64,000 bases of DNA from Syngnathus acus (taxonomy: Eukaryota > Chordata > Actinopteri > Syngnathiformes > Syngnathidae), in NCBI RefSeq assembly GCF_901709675.1, contig NC_051094.1:18600001-18664000 (forward strand), written 5' to 3'. The notes under the pieces are model-generated. The model saw only the letters and a list, made by a program, of their open reading frames with translations, was not told where the DNA came from and searched no databases. A program made the position numbers and the translations under genes. Of the stretch, positions 45,161-56,580 are shown one piece after another (within the stretch, counting starts at the first letter, position 1; every line of letters begins with the position of its first letter).

Positions 45161-45308
45161 AACCCATGTCTTTCCTTGTACTTTGTTAACGCTACAATAT
45201 AGTTATATACTAGATCTGTGGAATAACGACGAGGCTGACGTCAGGGCGCACGCGCGGCGTTGTTGACAAAGGACGAGGAATTTGATCGATGGATTTAATG
45301 ATTTAGAG

Positions 45309-45855
45309 CAGTGGTCCCCAACCACCGGGCCACGGACCGGTACCGGTCCGTGGGTCACTTGGTACCGGGCCGCCAAGCCGCACAGAAAAAAAAAAAAATT
45401 ATCGACGATCAATTAATTCAGGTCAAGACACTCGTCCCGGTCACGTGACATGTTTCCCCAGTCGAGCCTGCAAAGCTAATATGTGGCGACAGGCTAACTA
45501 ACCAGGCAATGAAGCATTCAAAACTGCTTCAACACATGGAGACCAAGCATCCTGCAATAAAAGACAAACCTTAATCACTTCGGGTGTCATTGTCTCCGAT
45601 TACGTCTCGATGGGACCGGCTCGTTTCTGAGAAACAAACTCAGTGCTCCCACTAATTCAACGTAATGGTGAGTTTTATTTTTGTCATTTGTACTTGTTTT
45701 TATGTCAGACGTATCATTTTATTTCATCGTATTTATATATTTATTATAAATGTATTATTTATATAAATGTATTATTTATTTATATAAATGCCGGTCCGCG
45801 AAAATATTTCTGACATGTAACCGGTCCGTGGCGCAAAAAAGGTTGGGGACCACTG
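45309..45855. mobile_element. Short hAT element in E5
   Basis: Ends cagtggtccccaaccacc and ggttggggaccactg. Perfect 8-bp duplication atttagag at 45301-45308 and 45856-45863. At 547 bp it is a shorter deletion form of the family at 39255-40201, sharing the sequence cggtccgtggcgcaaaaaag. Confidence 0.92.
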
Positions 45856-46394
45856 ATTTAGAGTGCACAGATGGTTTGATAATATTATTGCTTATATAAT
45901 AGTTATTTTATATCTAATTTATATATCGTTATATCGGCCTGTGGAAATTTTGAAGTGAAAGCGCCGTCAGCGGCGCGCACCCATTGTTGACAAAGGACGA
46001 TCGATGGATTTAATGAATTGGAGTGACTCAGATGGTTTTATAAACGTGTTGTTTATGTAATAGTTTTTTTTATTAACTCTGAATGTTACGTCAGGCCCGT
46101 TCTCAGCTCTTCGTTGGTGTTTATGTCACGTTAGCATACCTATCGATTAGCCTGTTTCACCCCAAAATGTGACTTATACTCCGAAGCGACTTATATATGG
46201 TTTTTTTTTCACGTTATTGTGCATTTTATGGCTAATGCGACCTATATTCCGGAGCGACTTTTAGTCCGAAAATTATGGTAAATGACTACAGACCAAGGTT
46301 TGAATTGAACTGCCGGCTTATTTTAGTAGAGAAAATATTTGACATCCAATTTACAAACAATAGACATACAATTTACATTTAAACTCAACGTTAT

Positions 46395-49300
46395 ATAAGA
46401 TAAGATAATCCTTTATTATTCCCTCAATGGGGAAACTCCTGTGTAAGCAGCAGTACACTTAACATATACACACACACGCATGCGGGGAAGGGGATAAAAG
46501 ATTTTAAAAAAGTAAGAGATATATATAATTAAAAAAAATATGGACAGCATATACACAATACACAATATACAGTGGAGATAAAAAAAGTATTAGATAAAAA
46601 AAATTGTGCAAAAGAAGAAAAAAACAGTGCAAAAAAAGCAGGTGAAAAGAGTATGAGGTAGACAGATATTGCACATATGATTGCACATACGGTTATTGCA
46701 CGTTATTATTGCACGTAATTATTGTCCGTTAGCTACAGTGATTAGCCTGGTTATACAGTCTGATGGCAGCAGGGAGGAAGGACCTGCGATGCCTCTCGGT
46801 GGTGCATCGTGGGTGACGAAGCCGGTCACTGATGGAGCTCTCCAGGGCCCTGACAGTCTCATGAAGGGGGTGGGAGACGTTGTCCATGATGGAGGACAGC
46901 TTAGCCACCATCCTCCTCTCCCCCACCACCTCCACCCGGTCCAGACTGCAGCCCAGGACAGAGCCGGCTTTCTTCACCACCTTGTCCAGCCTCTTCCTCT
47001 CCGCTGCAGTTATGCCGCTGCTCCAGCAGACCACCCCATAAAAAATGGCCGACGCCACCACAGAGTCGTAGAAGGTCCTTAGGAGGCCGTCCCTCACTCC
47101 GAAGGACCTCAGTCTGCGCAGCAGGTGGAGTCTGCTCTGGCCCTTCTTGTATAGGGCCTGAGTGTTACCAGTCCAGTCCAGTTTATTGTTCAGGTGAACA
47201 CCCAGGTACTTATAAGAGTCCACAATCTCTACGTCCGTTCCCTGGATGTTCACCGGCGAGGGGGGGACTTTGCGCCGGCGGAAGTCCACCACCAGCTCCT
47301 TTGTTTTTCCAGAGTTAATCTGGAGGCGGTTCCGCTGGCACCAGTCCACAAATCTGTGATTCAGTCCTCGGTACTCCGTCTCGTCTGCGTCGTTAATGAG
47401 ACCGACGATGGCGGAGTCGTCCGAGAACCTCTGGAGGTGGCAGGTTGATGTGTGGTGGGTGAAGTCAGCTGTGTAGATGGTGAAGAGGAGGGGGGCCAGG
47501 ACGGTCCCCTGTGGAGCTCCTGTGTTGCAGACCACCGTGTCAGACACACGGCCTCCTGTCCTCACAAACTGTGGTCTGTTTGTGAGGAAGTCCAGGACCC
47601 ATGATGTCAGCTGCTGGCAGGCTCCAGCATGGTGCAGTTTGTTCCCCAGCAGTTCTGGCTGGATGGTGTTGAAGGCACTGGAGAAATCATAAAACATGAT
47701 CCTCACAGTGCTTCCAGCCCGCTCCAGGTGGGCCAGGGACCTCTGCATGAGGAAGATGACGGCGTCCTCAACCCCGATGCTCGGCCGGTAGGCGAACTGC
47801 AGGGGGTCGGCGGAGGAGCTCACCATGGGGCGCAGGTGGTGGAGGACCAGCCTCTCCAGGGTCTTCGCTAGGTGGGATGTCAGGGCCACCGGCCGGTAGT
47901 GGTTGAAGTCACTGGGGCGAGATGACTTGGGCACCGGTACCACGCAGGACGTCTTCCACAGCTGTGGTACCCTGTGCAGCCTCAGGCTCATGTTGAACAT
48001 GTGCTCCGCAATCCTGCACAGTTGCCCGGAGCAGAATCTGAGCAGCCTGGAGCTGATGCCATCTGGACCCGTCACCTTCTTCACCTTGAGCCTGGCCAGT
48101 CCTCTCTCCACCTGGGCTGTGGAGAGCACCATGCTGGGTGGGGGGGTGTTGGGTGGGGTGGGTTGCAGGGGGGATGGTTGGTGGGTTCGGTGGAGTTGAG
48201 AGTGGGCTGGGGGGTTTTGGAGGGTAGGTAGCAGGGGTCGGGGTTGAGGTGAGAGTCTTCGGAGCAGAAGAGGCTCCAGTCGGGGGAAAGTGCAGCAGGG
48301 CTGGGTGGGTGGGGGGAGGAGTGGATGGTTGTTCAAACCGGTTGAAGAACCGGTTCAGGTCATTCACCCACTCCTGATCCCTGTCCAGCGCAGGTCTGGA
48401 GTTGCTACGTCCTGAGATGGTGTTCAGGCTCCTCCAGACCCCGCTGACGTCGTCCCGCTGCAGTTGGTCTTCCATCCTCCTCCTGTAGTTGCTCTTCCCC
48501 TCCCTGATCTTCTTCTTCAAGTCCCTCTGCACCGTCTTCAGCAGGTCCCTGTCTCCTGATTTAAAGACCCTCCTTTTGTCCCTGAGCAGGTCTTTAATCT
48601 CAGGGGTGATCCAAGGTTTGCTGTTTGCAAAAACTCTGTTTTGGTGGGTATGGTGGAGTCTACACAAAAGTTAATGTAGTCTGTGACACAGCTGGTGAGA
48701 CCGTCGATGTCGTCCCCGTAGTCCTCACAGAACACGTCCCACACCGTGGTCTCAAAACAGTCCTGAAGAGTCTCCAGAGATTCTTCAGACCAGATCTGTC
48801 TGGTGTGGGTGACTGCTGGTTGCCTGTGCACCAGAGGCTGATACAGGGGGAGAAGGTGGATCAGATCGTGATCAGATCTTCCAAGGGGGGGGAGGGGGGA
48901 TGATGTATATGCCTCCTTAAGGTTGGCATAAAAAAGGTCCAGTGTTTTATTTCCTCTGGTGCTGCAGGTGACATATTGGCTGAAAGTTGGAAGTGTGGAT
49001 GAAGGAGAGGCATGATTGAAGTCCCCGGTAATAAGGAGGAGGGCATGTGGATGCTGTGTTTGCAGCCTGCTTACACTGCTGTGCAGGACATCGCGGGCTG
49101 CGTCGGCATTAGCATTAGGGGGAACATACGCAGTTATCGCGATAACGTGCGAGAGTTCCCGCGGCAGGTAGTGTGGCCTCAAGCTAACGGCTAGCAGCTC
49201 AATGTCCGCGCTGCAGAGTTGCTCTTTGATAGTGATGTGCCCAGGGTTACACCATCTATCGTTCACAAACACAGCAAGCCCCCCTCCTCTCCTCTTACCG

Positions 49301-49851
49301 CTCTCTCGTGTCCTGTCTGCCCTTATCAGGTTAAATCCGTCCAGAGCGACGGCAGAGTCCGGTGTTTGCTCCGTTAGCCAGGTCTCCGTGAACAGCAGCA
49401 TGCTGCATTCCCTGTATTCCCGTTGGTGCCGTGCCAGCGCCGTTAGCTCATCCATCTTATTACAGATGGATCTCACATTCCCGGTGATGATGGTGGGGAG
49501 TGTGGGCTTGAAGCGGCGTTTCTTTTTCCGGCACATAATACCCGAGCGTTGTCCTCTTTTCCTCCTCTTCAGCTCGGGGGAAACATCGGGCTTGTAGCCG
49601 GTTAGCTTCCCTTGGCTACAGAGGGCTAACAGCTGACCACGGGTGTAAACAATGGAGCGTTTACTCCCTGCTTCGGTGGTTGCTGGGGTGATGAACCAGG
49701 TGAAAAATAGGAAAAATAAAAGGGCCAGCCTCACTGTTTTTGCAAACATGTTTCTGCCCGGTAAAAATAGTCCAAAAAACATGTAAAACGAGACAATATA
49801 CAGACGAGTCGACGGAGCTGCTGCAAACGTGTCGCCACTACCGCGGCGCCA
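46395..49851 (-). mobile_element. LINE-D: near full-length CR1/L2/Rex1-type LINE with frameshifts
   Basis: The 3' end carries repeats of aagat and cctttattattccctc. The coding region continues to a 5' end near 49851. Endonuclease and reverse transcriptase are both present but in three overlapping frames, so at least two frameshifts have occurred. It is a family distinct from LINE-A. Confidence 0.82.
46729..49782 (-). pseudogene. LINE-D endonuclease-reverse transcriptase, frameshifted
   Basis: The first frame (49782 down to about 48660) has an N-terminal hydrophobic stretch (LALLFFLFFTWFITP), then endonuclease motifs GNVRSICNKMD, LFTETWLTEQ, TGDFNHAS and LGRSDHDLIHL. A frame change near 48640 leads to 48667-47909, with a proline-rich linker. 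Another near 48145, by a G-run, leads to the reverse transcriptase ([34 protein letters not shown], catalytic FSDD in place of FADD). The change from ADD to SDD may itself reduce activity. The end, RRSFLPAAIRLYNQ, is intact. Confidence 0.82.
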
Positions 49852-50213
49852 ACAAAAGAAAATAATTTCCCTTCAGTTAAACTTTTCAGTTTAAGGAATT
49901 TTAGTTTCAACCCGGGTTGTTTTATTAATTCTAAGTTTCAACCTGTTTAGTTACCTCACTTTGTGTTGTTTGAATAATATTCAGTACAGGTAAGTAATTC
50001 GAAAGTAATAGTAAATCTAATTTGAGTTCAGTTAAATCCACTTTCAAATTCCCACCACGGATTCTGTTCAAACCAATCAATATTTCAATAACACCATTAC
50101 AGCATCATCACATATATGGTTCACAAAAATAAAAGTAACAAAATGTACAAATCTCAAAACAATTCAGCAAAAGACTGAACGACTTTCAATATCCAAATGT
50201 CTCTACCGTATTT
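49852..50213. other. Non-coding, nothing recognised
   Basis: AT-rich sequence between LINE-D and E7 without frames or repeats that I recognise. Confidence 0.5.
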
Positions 50214-50215
50214 TT

Positions 50216-51088
50216 CCGTGCATAATACGCACCCTAAAAATGGCGTGTCGATGCTGGAAAAAAGCCTGTACCCATGTATAATACGCATCCAAATTTTGAC
50301 TCTTACTTAAGTCCGTAAACGTAAAATTATTTCAGAAAAAAGATCATCTTTGGGAACAACCGGATGTTATTCTGCCGGTCAGTATCACTGCGCATGCGGT
50401 AGCAAACTCGATAGCGAAGAAATGTTTCGGATTTGTGTAGGGTACATTGTGACAGCAAACGAGCAGGTGATCGAGCAAGCGTCTGATACGAGAGCATTGT
50501 GTTCGTATGGAGCGTGTTTGAAGTGAACAGCAGAGAAGAAAGGAACAAGGCAAAGTGTTGTGAAATAAAATATTACCTGTAATACGCATTTTGTTATTTG
50601 CTGATTGTATTGCTGCTAATTAAACTGTGAATTGAAACTAATAGGTAGAGAACTGAACTCTCGCTCTTCATATAGCTGACGTGTCTTGCGCATCCGTTCT
50701 GCGCATCGGATCCGAATTTCCGCCGCCGAGTTCGAATATCTAGCGCCATCTAGGTGTCGATTTTTAAACTAGTACTGTAATGGCGGCCTCCATTTGATAT
50801 CCGGTCTGCGATGGAGATTAAAAACCAAACAATATTTGACAATAACACACCATCAAGGATTGCACCATCGCATCAAACGATGTGTCGTCAATTATGAATT
50901 TTACTGACTGTGTTGGGCAGGATGGCTGAATGTGATGCGCGATTGACAACAAACAAGAAGGTGTGATTTCAAGTTTTATTTCGAGGGAGATTTTCTTCAA
51001 AAATTGTTGTACCCACGCATAATGCGCACCCCAGATTTTAGGACAATAAATTAATTAAATTTTGCGCATTATGCACAGAAAAAGACGG
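50216..51088. mobile_element. E7: TA-flanked MITE
   Basis: Ends ccgtatttttccgtgcataa and attatgcacagaaaaagacgg, inverted, with TA on both sides (50214-50215 and 51089-51090). The arms repeat cataatacgcaccc and cataatgcgcacc. It is a different TIR family from E1-E6 but has the same TA target. No transposase motif is visible. Confidence 0.7.
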
Positions 51089-51090
51089 TA

Positions 51091-52321
51091 TATCCCTTCG
51101 GTTGGCTTCTCCTGATTTTCCTGAATAGTCAGTCAATCCTTTCCAAATCCACTTCGGTGTAGCAGAGGAAAAAAAAGGATAGATCCTACCAGGTTCCATG
51201 AACAACGTCCAGCGAGTGCTCTCCGCTCCTGCGTGAGAGACAATTCAAAGGCCTCTTTGGTGGCTCGCCATCTTGCGACTCGCACAAGAAATCAACTCCG
51301 TTATTAGTTCAGATGTTTCTGAACCAACTCTCGTGAATCAAGTCCCGTTCAGCACTTAGTCACCAAGGTGAAAAGAAAGTTTGAAAATAGAAAAATAAGT
51401 CCATCAGATACAAAAAAAGCTTGATATAATCCCGTTTCACTCTCTCTCTTTCCTTTAGTTTAACGTACTTACTCCCGTATTTAGTGCACCTTCGTCGTCA
51501 TCCGAAAAAGAACGGAGGGAAAAAAAAAAGAGTAGAGTTCGCATTTCTGGTCACATGGGTCTTTTCATTACATCATCATGTCTCCTTCAAAATAAAAATG
51601 AATGTTCACACTTTTATCATTTTAACAAATACAAAACATTAATAAAATAATGAATTTGTATTGTTTTAATAATTGACATGCTTTTAATCTGTGTCGGTCT
51701 CTTTAGAAGATATTTACAATGTACTGTCTTTATGACTGTTTTTATTAACAGTCTCTTGTTTTACAAGGCTATGTTAACCTGGATTACACAATCAAAATAC
51801 GGTGACGCTTAGCCTGAATGGAAGTACACGGAATAGAACGTCTTATCCAAACGTTCCACTTCACTTTCACCCTCGATTTCGATTCAAAAGTGAGCAAGCT
51901 TTTGATAACTTGATAAGTGAAAACATTTCTTTCTAAATGACAATATCATCTCTTACCTATGGAGTAGAAAGCAATTTCTGCGTCACTTATCTCATTTCTT
52001 TCCACCGCTCAAATGCAAAACCGATGTTTGTCCGAGTTCTTGCCCACCCTCAGGCACTGGCAAGTTTCAATATTTTTTCTCACTTGTCATGGTTTTCCCC
52101 TTTTAAGCCTTTGTCTGAGAAACTGAGTGTCTGGGGCATGCTGAGAAGCGGTAGACTCCATTACGGCAAAATAATTACTTCTGGTCACTATGAGAACAAT
52201 CTAACATGAGAACGCGCTTGAGACATCACATCCACAGAAAGAGCATGGGAAATTCGAACCAGATCCAGTCTGAAAATTACTTTCAAGAGACTTCCAAGAA
52301 TATCCACTGTTGGAAATTCAC
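51091..52321. other. Non-coding, nothing recognised
   Basis: Short frames only. No motif or repeat family could be named. Confidence 0.5.
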
Positions 52322-52505
52322 AGTGGGGCAAAAAAGTATTAAGTCAGCCACCAATTGTGCAAGTTCTCCCACTTACAAGATGAGAGATGGCTGTAACATT
52401 CATCATAGGTACACTTCAACTATGAGAATTTTTTTTTTTTTAAATCCAGAAAATCCCATTGTCTGATTTTTAAAGAATTTATTGCAAATTATGGTGGCAA
52501 ATAAG
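52322..52505 (+). mobile_element. Left end of a Tc1-like element, interrupted by E6
   Basis: Begins cagtggggcaaaaaagtatt and continues with agccaccaattgtgcaagtt, the well-known end of a fish Tc1 family. The sequence resumes at 56156 after E6, which inserted at a TA. Confidence 0.75.
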
Positions 52506-53486
52506 TACCGTAATTTTCGGACGAAAAGTCGCTCCGGAGTACAAGTCGCATCAGCCATAAAATGCCCAAAAAAGTGAAAAAAAACATATATAAGTCGCAT
52601 TTTGGGGGGCAATTTATTCGACAAAATCCCACACCAAGAACAGACATGAACGAGCAACAACAGGCTAAACGATGGGTATGCTAACGTGACAGAAACACAA
52701 ACAAAGCTGAGAACGGGCCTGACGTAACATTCAGAGTTATTAAAAAAACTATTACATAAATAACACGTTTATGAAACCATCTGTGTCACTCCAATTCATT
52801 AAATCTATCGATCGTCCTTTGTCAACAATGGGTGCGCGCCGCTGACGGCGCTTGCACTTCAAAATATTCCACAGGCCCATATAACGATATATAAATTTGA
52901 TATCAAATAACTATTATATAAGCAATAATATTATCAAACCATCTGTGCACTCTAAAGCATTAAATCCATTGATCAAATTCCTCCTCCTTTGTCAACAACG
53001 CCGCGCGTGCGCCCTGACGTCAGCCTCGTCGTTATTCCACAGATCTAGTATATAACTAGATTGTAGCGTTAACAAAGTACAAGGAAAGACGTGGGTTTGG
53101 TAAACGGCTCTTTATTTAACAAAACAAACTTCCAGGCGTGTGGCGGCGAAGACTTCCAGCCACGGAGGTGGAAGAGAGATCCATAGAATAGGACCGGGCG
53201 TGCGTAAAAGCCATGACCGAGCCCCATCCACCGTCCCCGGACAGCCACCCGGCCGAGCGCCGGCCCTCGACTTCCATCCATGGAGGTGAAAGAGAGCTCC
53301 GTAGAGTAGGACCGGGCGTGCGTAAAAGCCATCATAGTTTTTCAAACCTTCTGTGTCACTCCAAATCCTTAAATCCTTCAAACTCTTCGTCCTCCGTGTC
53401 ACTTAGAAACAAAGTCGCTCATGATGCCGGTAGTACGTGGGGCCCTTCGTCATCTTCGTCATCCCGTCTTCTTCTTTCGTGTAACG

Positions 53487-54968
53487 TCAAATGTCCAACT
53501 CGGTGTCGCGTAGCCATGCCCGCATCTCTGGTCCTAGGTCGAAGAGGCTGGCTTCCGAGGGTGGTCCATATAAAGGGCAGATGTTGATTATATGATCGGC
53601 GGTCTGCTCAGGGTCACCACACTCGCATGCCATGCCCCACGTCTTCATTGATGACCCAAAGCGACCGACCCCAGTCCGTAGGCGGTTCAGCGTGGTCCAT
53701 TGCCGGCGTGGTAGGTCGTCTCCTCCCATGGCGCCATCTCCTGGGTCCCAAATGTAGCGGTGGACTCGGGAGGGTCCGGCCGACTCCCACTCCTGCTTCC
53801 AGGCTGTTGCCAACCATGCGTCTCTGGAGATGTCCTCAGAGGTGGAGTCGAGCATCTCTTGTGCTGCCTTGTTGTAGGGGTGGCGGGACTTGAGTCTGCT
53901 TGGAGGTGCTGGTGTTATTGTGGTGTTGCGCAAGATGTGCCAGTCATATTTTTGTGCCTTCCTGGCCAGGGCGAGGGTGGCAGCCTCCCGTCGGAGGCTG
54001 GCCGGTGCTATTCCCGCGAGGACCGGCAAGAGGGACACAGGAGTAGGTTTCAAGCATCCAGTTATTATCCGGAGGGAGGTATTAATAGCCACGTCGACCT
54101 TTCTCGGATGCGGGCTTCTGCTCCAGACTGGGCTGCAGTATTCAGCTGCAGAGAAGACCAGGGCTTGGGTGGATATTCGCAGCGTCTTAGCGGAGGCTCC
54201 CCAAGTTGTTCCAGCGAGGCGGCGGATCAGCGCGGCTCTGGATGTCACCTTGGCCTTGACTTCTTCCAGGTGTTGTTTGAAGGATAATGTCCGATCTAGG
54301 CGCACTCCAAGGTACTTCGGGGCTTGCTGGACCTCCAGACATTTGTTGTCTACGCGCACCTCAAGTTCCCTCCTGGCTTCTCTGGTGCTAAGGTGGTATG
54401 CCGCTGCGACTGTCTTTCCGACGCTGAGCTGTAGACGCCACCTCCGAAGGTATGCTACCAGTGTGCCCATGTCTTCATTAAGACCCTCTTCCATCGCCTT
54501 CCACGTTGGTCGGCTCATCATGATGGCAAGGTCGTCTGCGTAGCCATACTTTCTCGATGCTGTATCAGGTAGGTCGTGGATGTAAACATTGAACAACATC
54601 GGCGAGAGGACAGACCCCTGCGGTACCCCGTTCCTCAGTCTTCTGAGCCTACTGCACTGGCCACTGCTGGTCTGGAGAATGAAGCTGCGGTTGGAAATTG
54701 TCTCCATGATGAACTTCACCATGTGCCGGTCTGGTATTGTCCTCAGCAGCTTCAGGTGGAGTCCCCGGTGCCACACGGTGTCATATGCAGCCGTCAGATC
54801 CAGGTACACTACCCCAGCTTTCTCATTGTCCTGGAAGCTGTCCTCAATGTCCTGACAGAGTAGTGTCACCTGGTCTGCTGTTGATCTTCCACAACGGAAA
54901 CCAGCTTGTTCCCGTGGGAGCTGTGAGTCCACCACTGGCTCGATGCGGCTATGGATCATCTTCTCCAA
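53487..54968 (-). pseudogene. LINE-E reverse transcriptase (N-terminally deleted)
   Basis: The 493-residue frame starts at an internal methionine (MEKMIHSRIEP). It has EQAGFRCGRSTADQV, VVYLDLTAAYDTVWH, GVPQGSVLSPMLF and the catalytic YADD (about residue 143). The C-terminus has the zinc-knuckle-like CECGDPEQTADHIINIC, common in jockey-superfamily LINEs. A second frame upstream still reads RPISLLCVPFKILE, so the finger region before it has been deleted. It could not form a complete enzyme. Confidence 0.85.
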
Positions 54969-55900
54969 GATCTTAAATGGGACACAGAGCAGCGAGATTG
55001 GTCTTTATAGGCCGCATCCAGATCGGCTGTGTCTGGGTCTGGCAGGCCAGCTGACCTTCTTTCAGTCTCCTCAGCATACGACTCCCAGTTGGCCTTTCGG
55101 AAGTTCCATCGCTTGACGGGTTTCCCTGGTACCGGTTCCACCAGTGCTGGGACTTTAATGATGGATGGCCGGTGATGTGATCGGGGAAACCTATCCAGGA
55201 TGCGTCTCTCCGGTTTCGGGTCGTTACTGTGGCAGATGGCGAAAGCCAGGTCCGGGTTGGTGGAGGTGTTCCAGCGTGCAGAGAAGAACGTTGGAGGCTC
55301 CTTGGGGTCGTATAGCAGCAGAGCATCAGTGTTGGAGGCCCATTCACTCAGCGCCACTCCATTAGGTGTTGTGTGGTTGTACCCCCAGTCTGTGTGCTGA
55401 CAGTTGAAGTCACCTGCATAGATGGCAGGTGCAGTTGTTGATGGGAGTGATGTCACGGACAGCTCCGATGGTGGGGGTTTGTATACGTTGACGACTGATG
55501 TTTCCTGGATTTTTGTAACCAGCCACTCGATGTTAGAGCCTGGTGGGGATTGGCTGCTGGCTGACCAGCTTAATTCAGTCCTGACGAACGTTGCCACACC
55601 GTGTTGCTTGCTGTAGATGGACCCAGCAAGATGGAACCCAGGGATCTTGAGGATGTTGTCGGATGTGCAGTGTGTCTCCTGCAGGAGCAGAACCGCTGCC
55701 TCGTTGGAGTCAGCCAGGTGACGCAGGACTTTGAGTTTGGCGGTTGTTAGGCCCTCGACATTGAGTTGAAGCACTGACAGGCCTCGGTTTTCGACGGTCG
55801 GGATGACTGCCCGTCCACCGGTCCTAAGCCTGCCAGCTCGAGCTCGACGAGCTCGACGTTTGGTTGACGACATTCGTTTCACAAGTTGGTCTTGCGCCAT
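54956..55900 (-). pseudogene. LINE-E endonuclease part
   Basis: The 314-residue frame starts MAQDQLVKRMSSTKRRA with a basic N-terminus. Apurinic endonuclease motifs are LNVEGL, LLQETHC and AGDFNCQHTDWG (about 165), followed by a region ending RRLKEGQ-like before the deletion. After DAAYKD the frame runs into sequence that belongs to the reverse transcriptase in another frame and then stops at 54956. Confidence 0.8.
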
Positions 55901-56155
55901 TTCTTGCTACTTGCAGAGGAGGCCACGTGGAGGCTGTCGTCTTCTCCTCCTCATCCCGTGATCAATCTTTGTCCTTTTTGTAAACAACCGCCGCGTCGCG
56001 CTGGTGACGTCACTTGAAATTCAAATTACAGTAATCCCTTGCTACATCGCGGTTCGTTTATCGCAGTTTCACTTTTTTTTTTTTTGACTTATTATAAGTC
56101 GCCCCCCCACCCAAACTATGAAAAAAAACGCGATTATAGTCCCAGAATTACGGTA

Positions 56156-56580
56156 TTTGGTCAATAATGGCCTCAATCTGGGGCTCCATGCAAGATCTCC
56201 CCCCGTGGGATCAAAATGACAAAAATCCCAGAAAAACACGCAAGGGCCTAGTGAATGACCTGCAGAGAGCTGGGACCTAAGTAACAAAGACTACCATCAG
56301 TAACACACTACGCCGCCAGGGACTCAATTCCTGGAGTGCCAGATGTGTCCCCCTGCTTAAGCCAGTACATGTCCAGGCCCGTCTGAAGTAGAGAGCATTT
56401 GGATGATCCAGAAGAGGATTGGGAGAATGTCATATGGAATGTCAAACTTCAGACGGGCCTGGACATGAACTGGCTTAAGTAGGGGGACAGCAGTTGGTAC
56501 TAGCTTGGATGAGCCCATGTATGGGTCAAAAAATTGTAAAGTCCTAGTTTGATTTGAAAGGATCACAAAAAATACAGCAT
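56156..56580 (+). pseudogene. Tc1-like transposase relic, right part
   Basis: Continues from 52505 with tttggtcaataatggcctca and caatctggggctccatgcaa, matching a fish Tc1 transposase coding segment. The minus frame at 56357-56566 is antisense. A 40-bp inverted copy of the segment at 56348-56388 follows at 56447-56487. Multiple stops are present. Confidence 0.7.
56348..56487. repeat. Inverted repeat (arms about 40 bp) in the Tc1 relic
   Basis: Left arm 56348-56388 contains catgtccaggcccgtctgaag; right arm 56447-56487 contains cttcagacgggcctggacatg. They pair with about two mismatches across roughly 40 bp around a spacer of 58 bp. Confidence 0.9.

Larger units (their letters stand above)
44539..46278. 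mobile_element. E5: TA-flanked pogo-like element
   Basis: Ends ccgtaattttcggactataa and ttagtccgaaaattatgg with TA on both sides. Next to the left arm is a (gcgcg)n run at about 44609-44646. The plus strand carries an acidic tail relic (44682-44786), three 118-bp repeats, and further tail-like modules near 45280 and 46005. A hAT element sits inside one of these. It is an inverse relative of E2 and E6. Confidence 0.75.
53467..55950 (-). mobile_element. LINE-E: jockey-like LINE with internal deletion
   Basis: Flanked by the duplication tcatcccg (53459-53466 and 55951-55958). The uninterrupted target is seen in E2 at 24472-24480. It encodes an endonuclease and a reverse transcriptase, but the region between them has been removed near 55000. 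It belongs to a different clade from LINE-A and LINE-D. Confidence 0.8.
52508..56153. mobile_element. E6: TA-flanked pogo-like element hosting a LINE
   Basis: Left end ccgtaattttcggacgaaaa and right end ccagaattacgg, with TA at 52506-52507 and 56154-56155. The interior parallels E2: tail modules at about 52810, 52985 and 53370-53460 on the minus strand and two 118-bp units. LINE-E is inserted at 53467. Confidence 0.75.

Noticed and set aside
54956-54976. Two adjacent genes for endonuclease and reverse transcriptase
   Set aside because: They are parts of one LINE whose middle is deleted; the overlap is caused by the deletion junction, not by a two-gene design.
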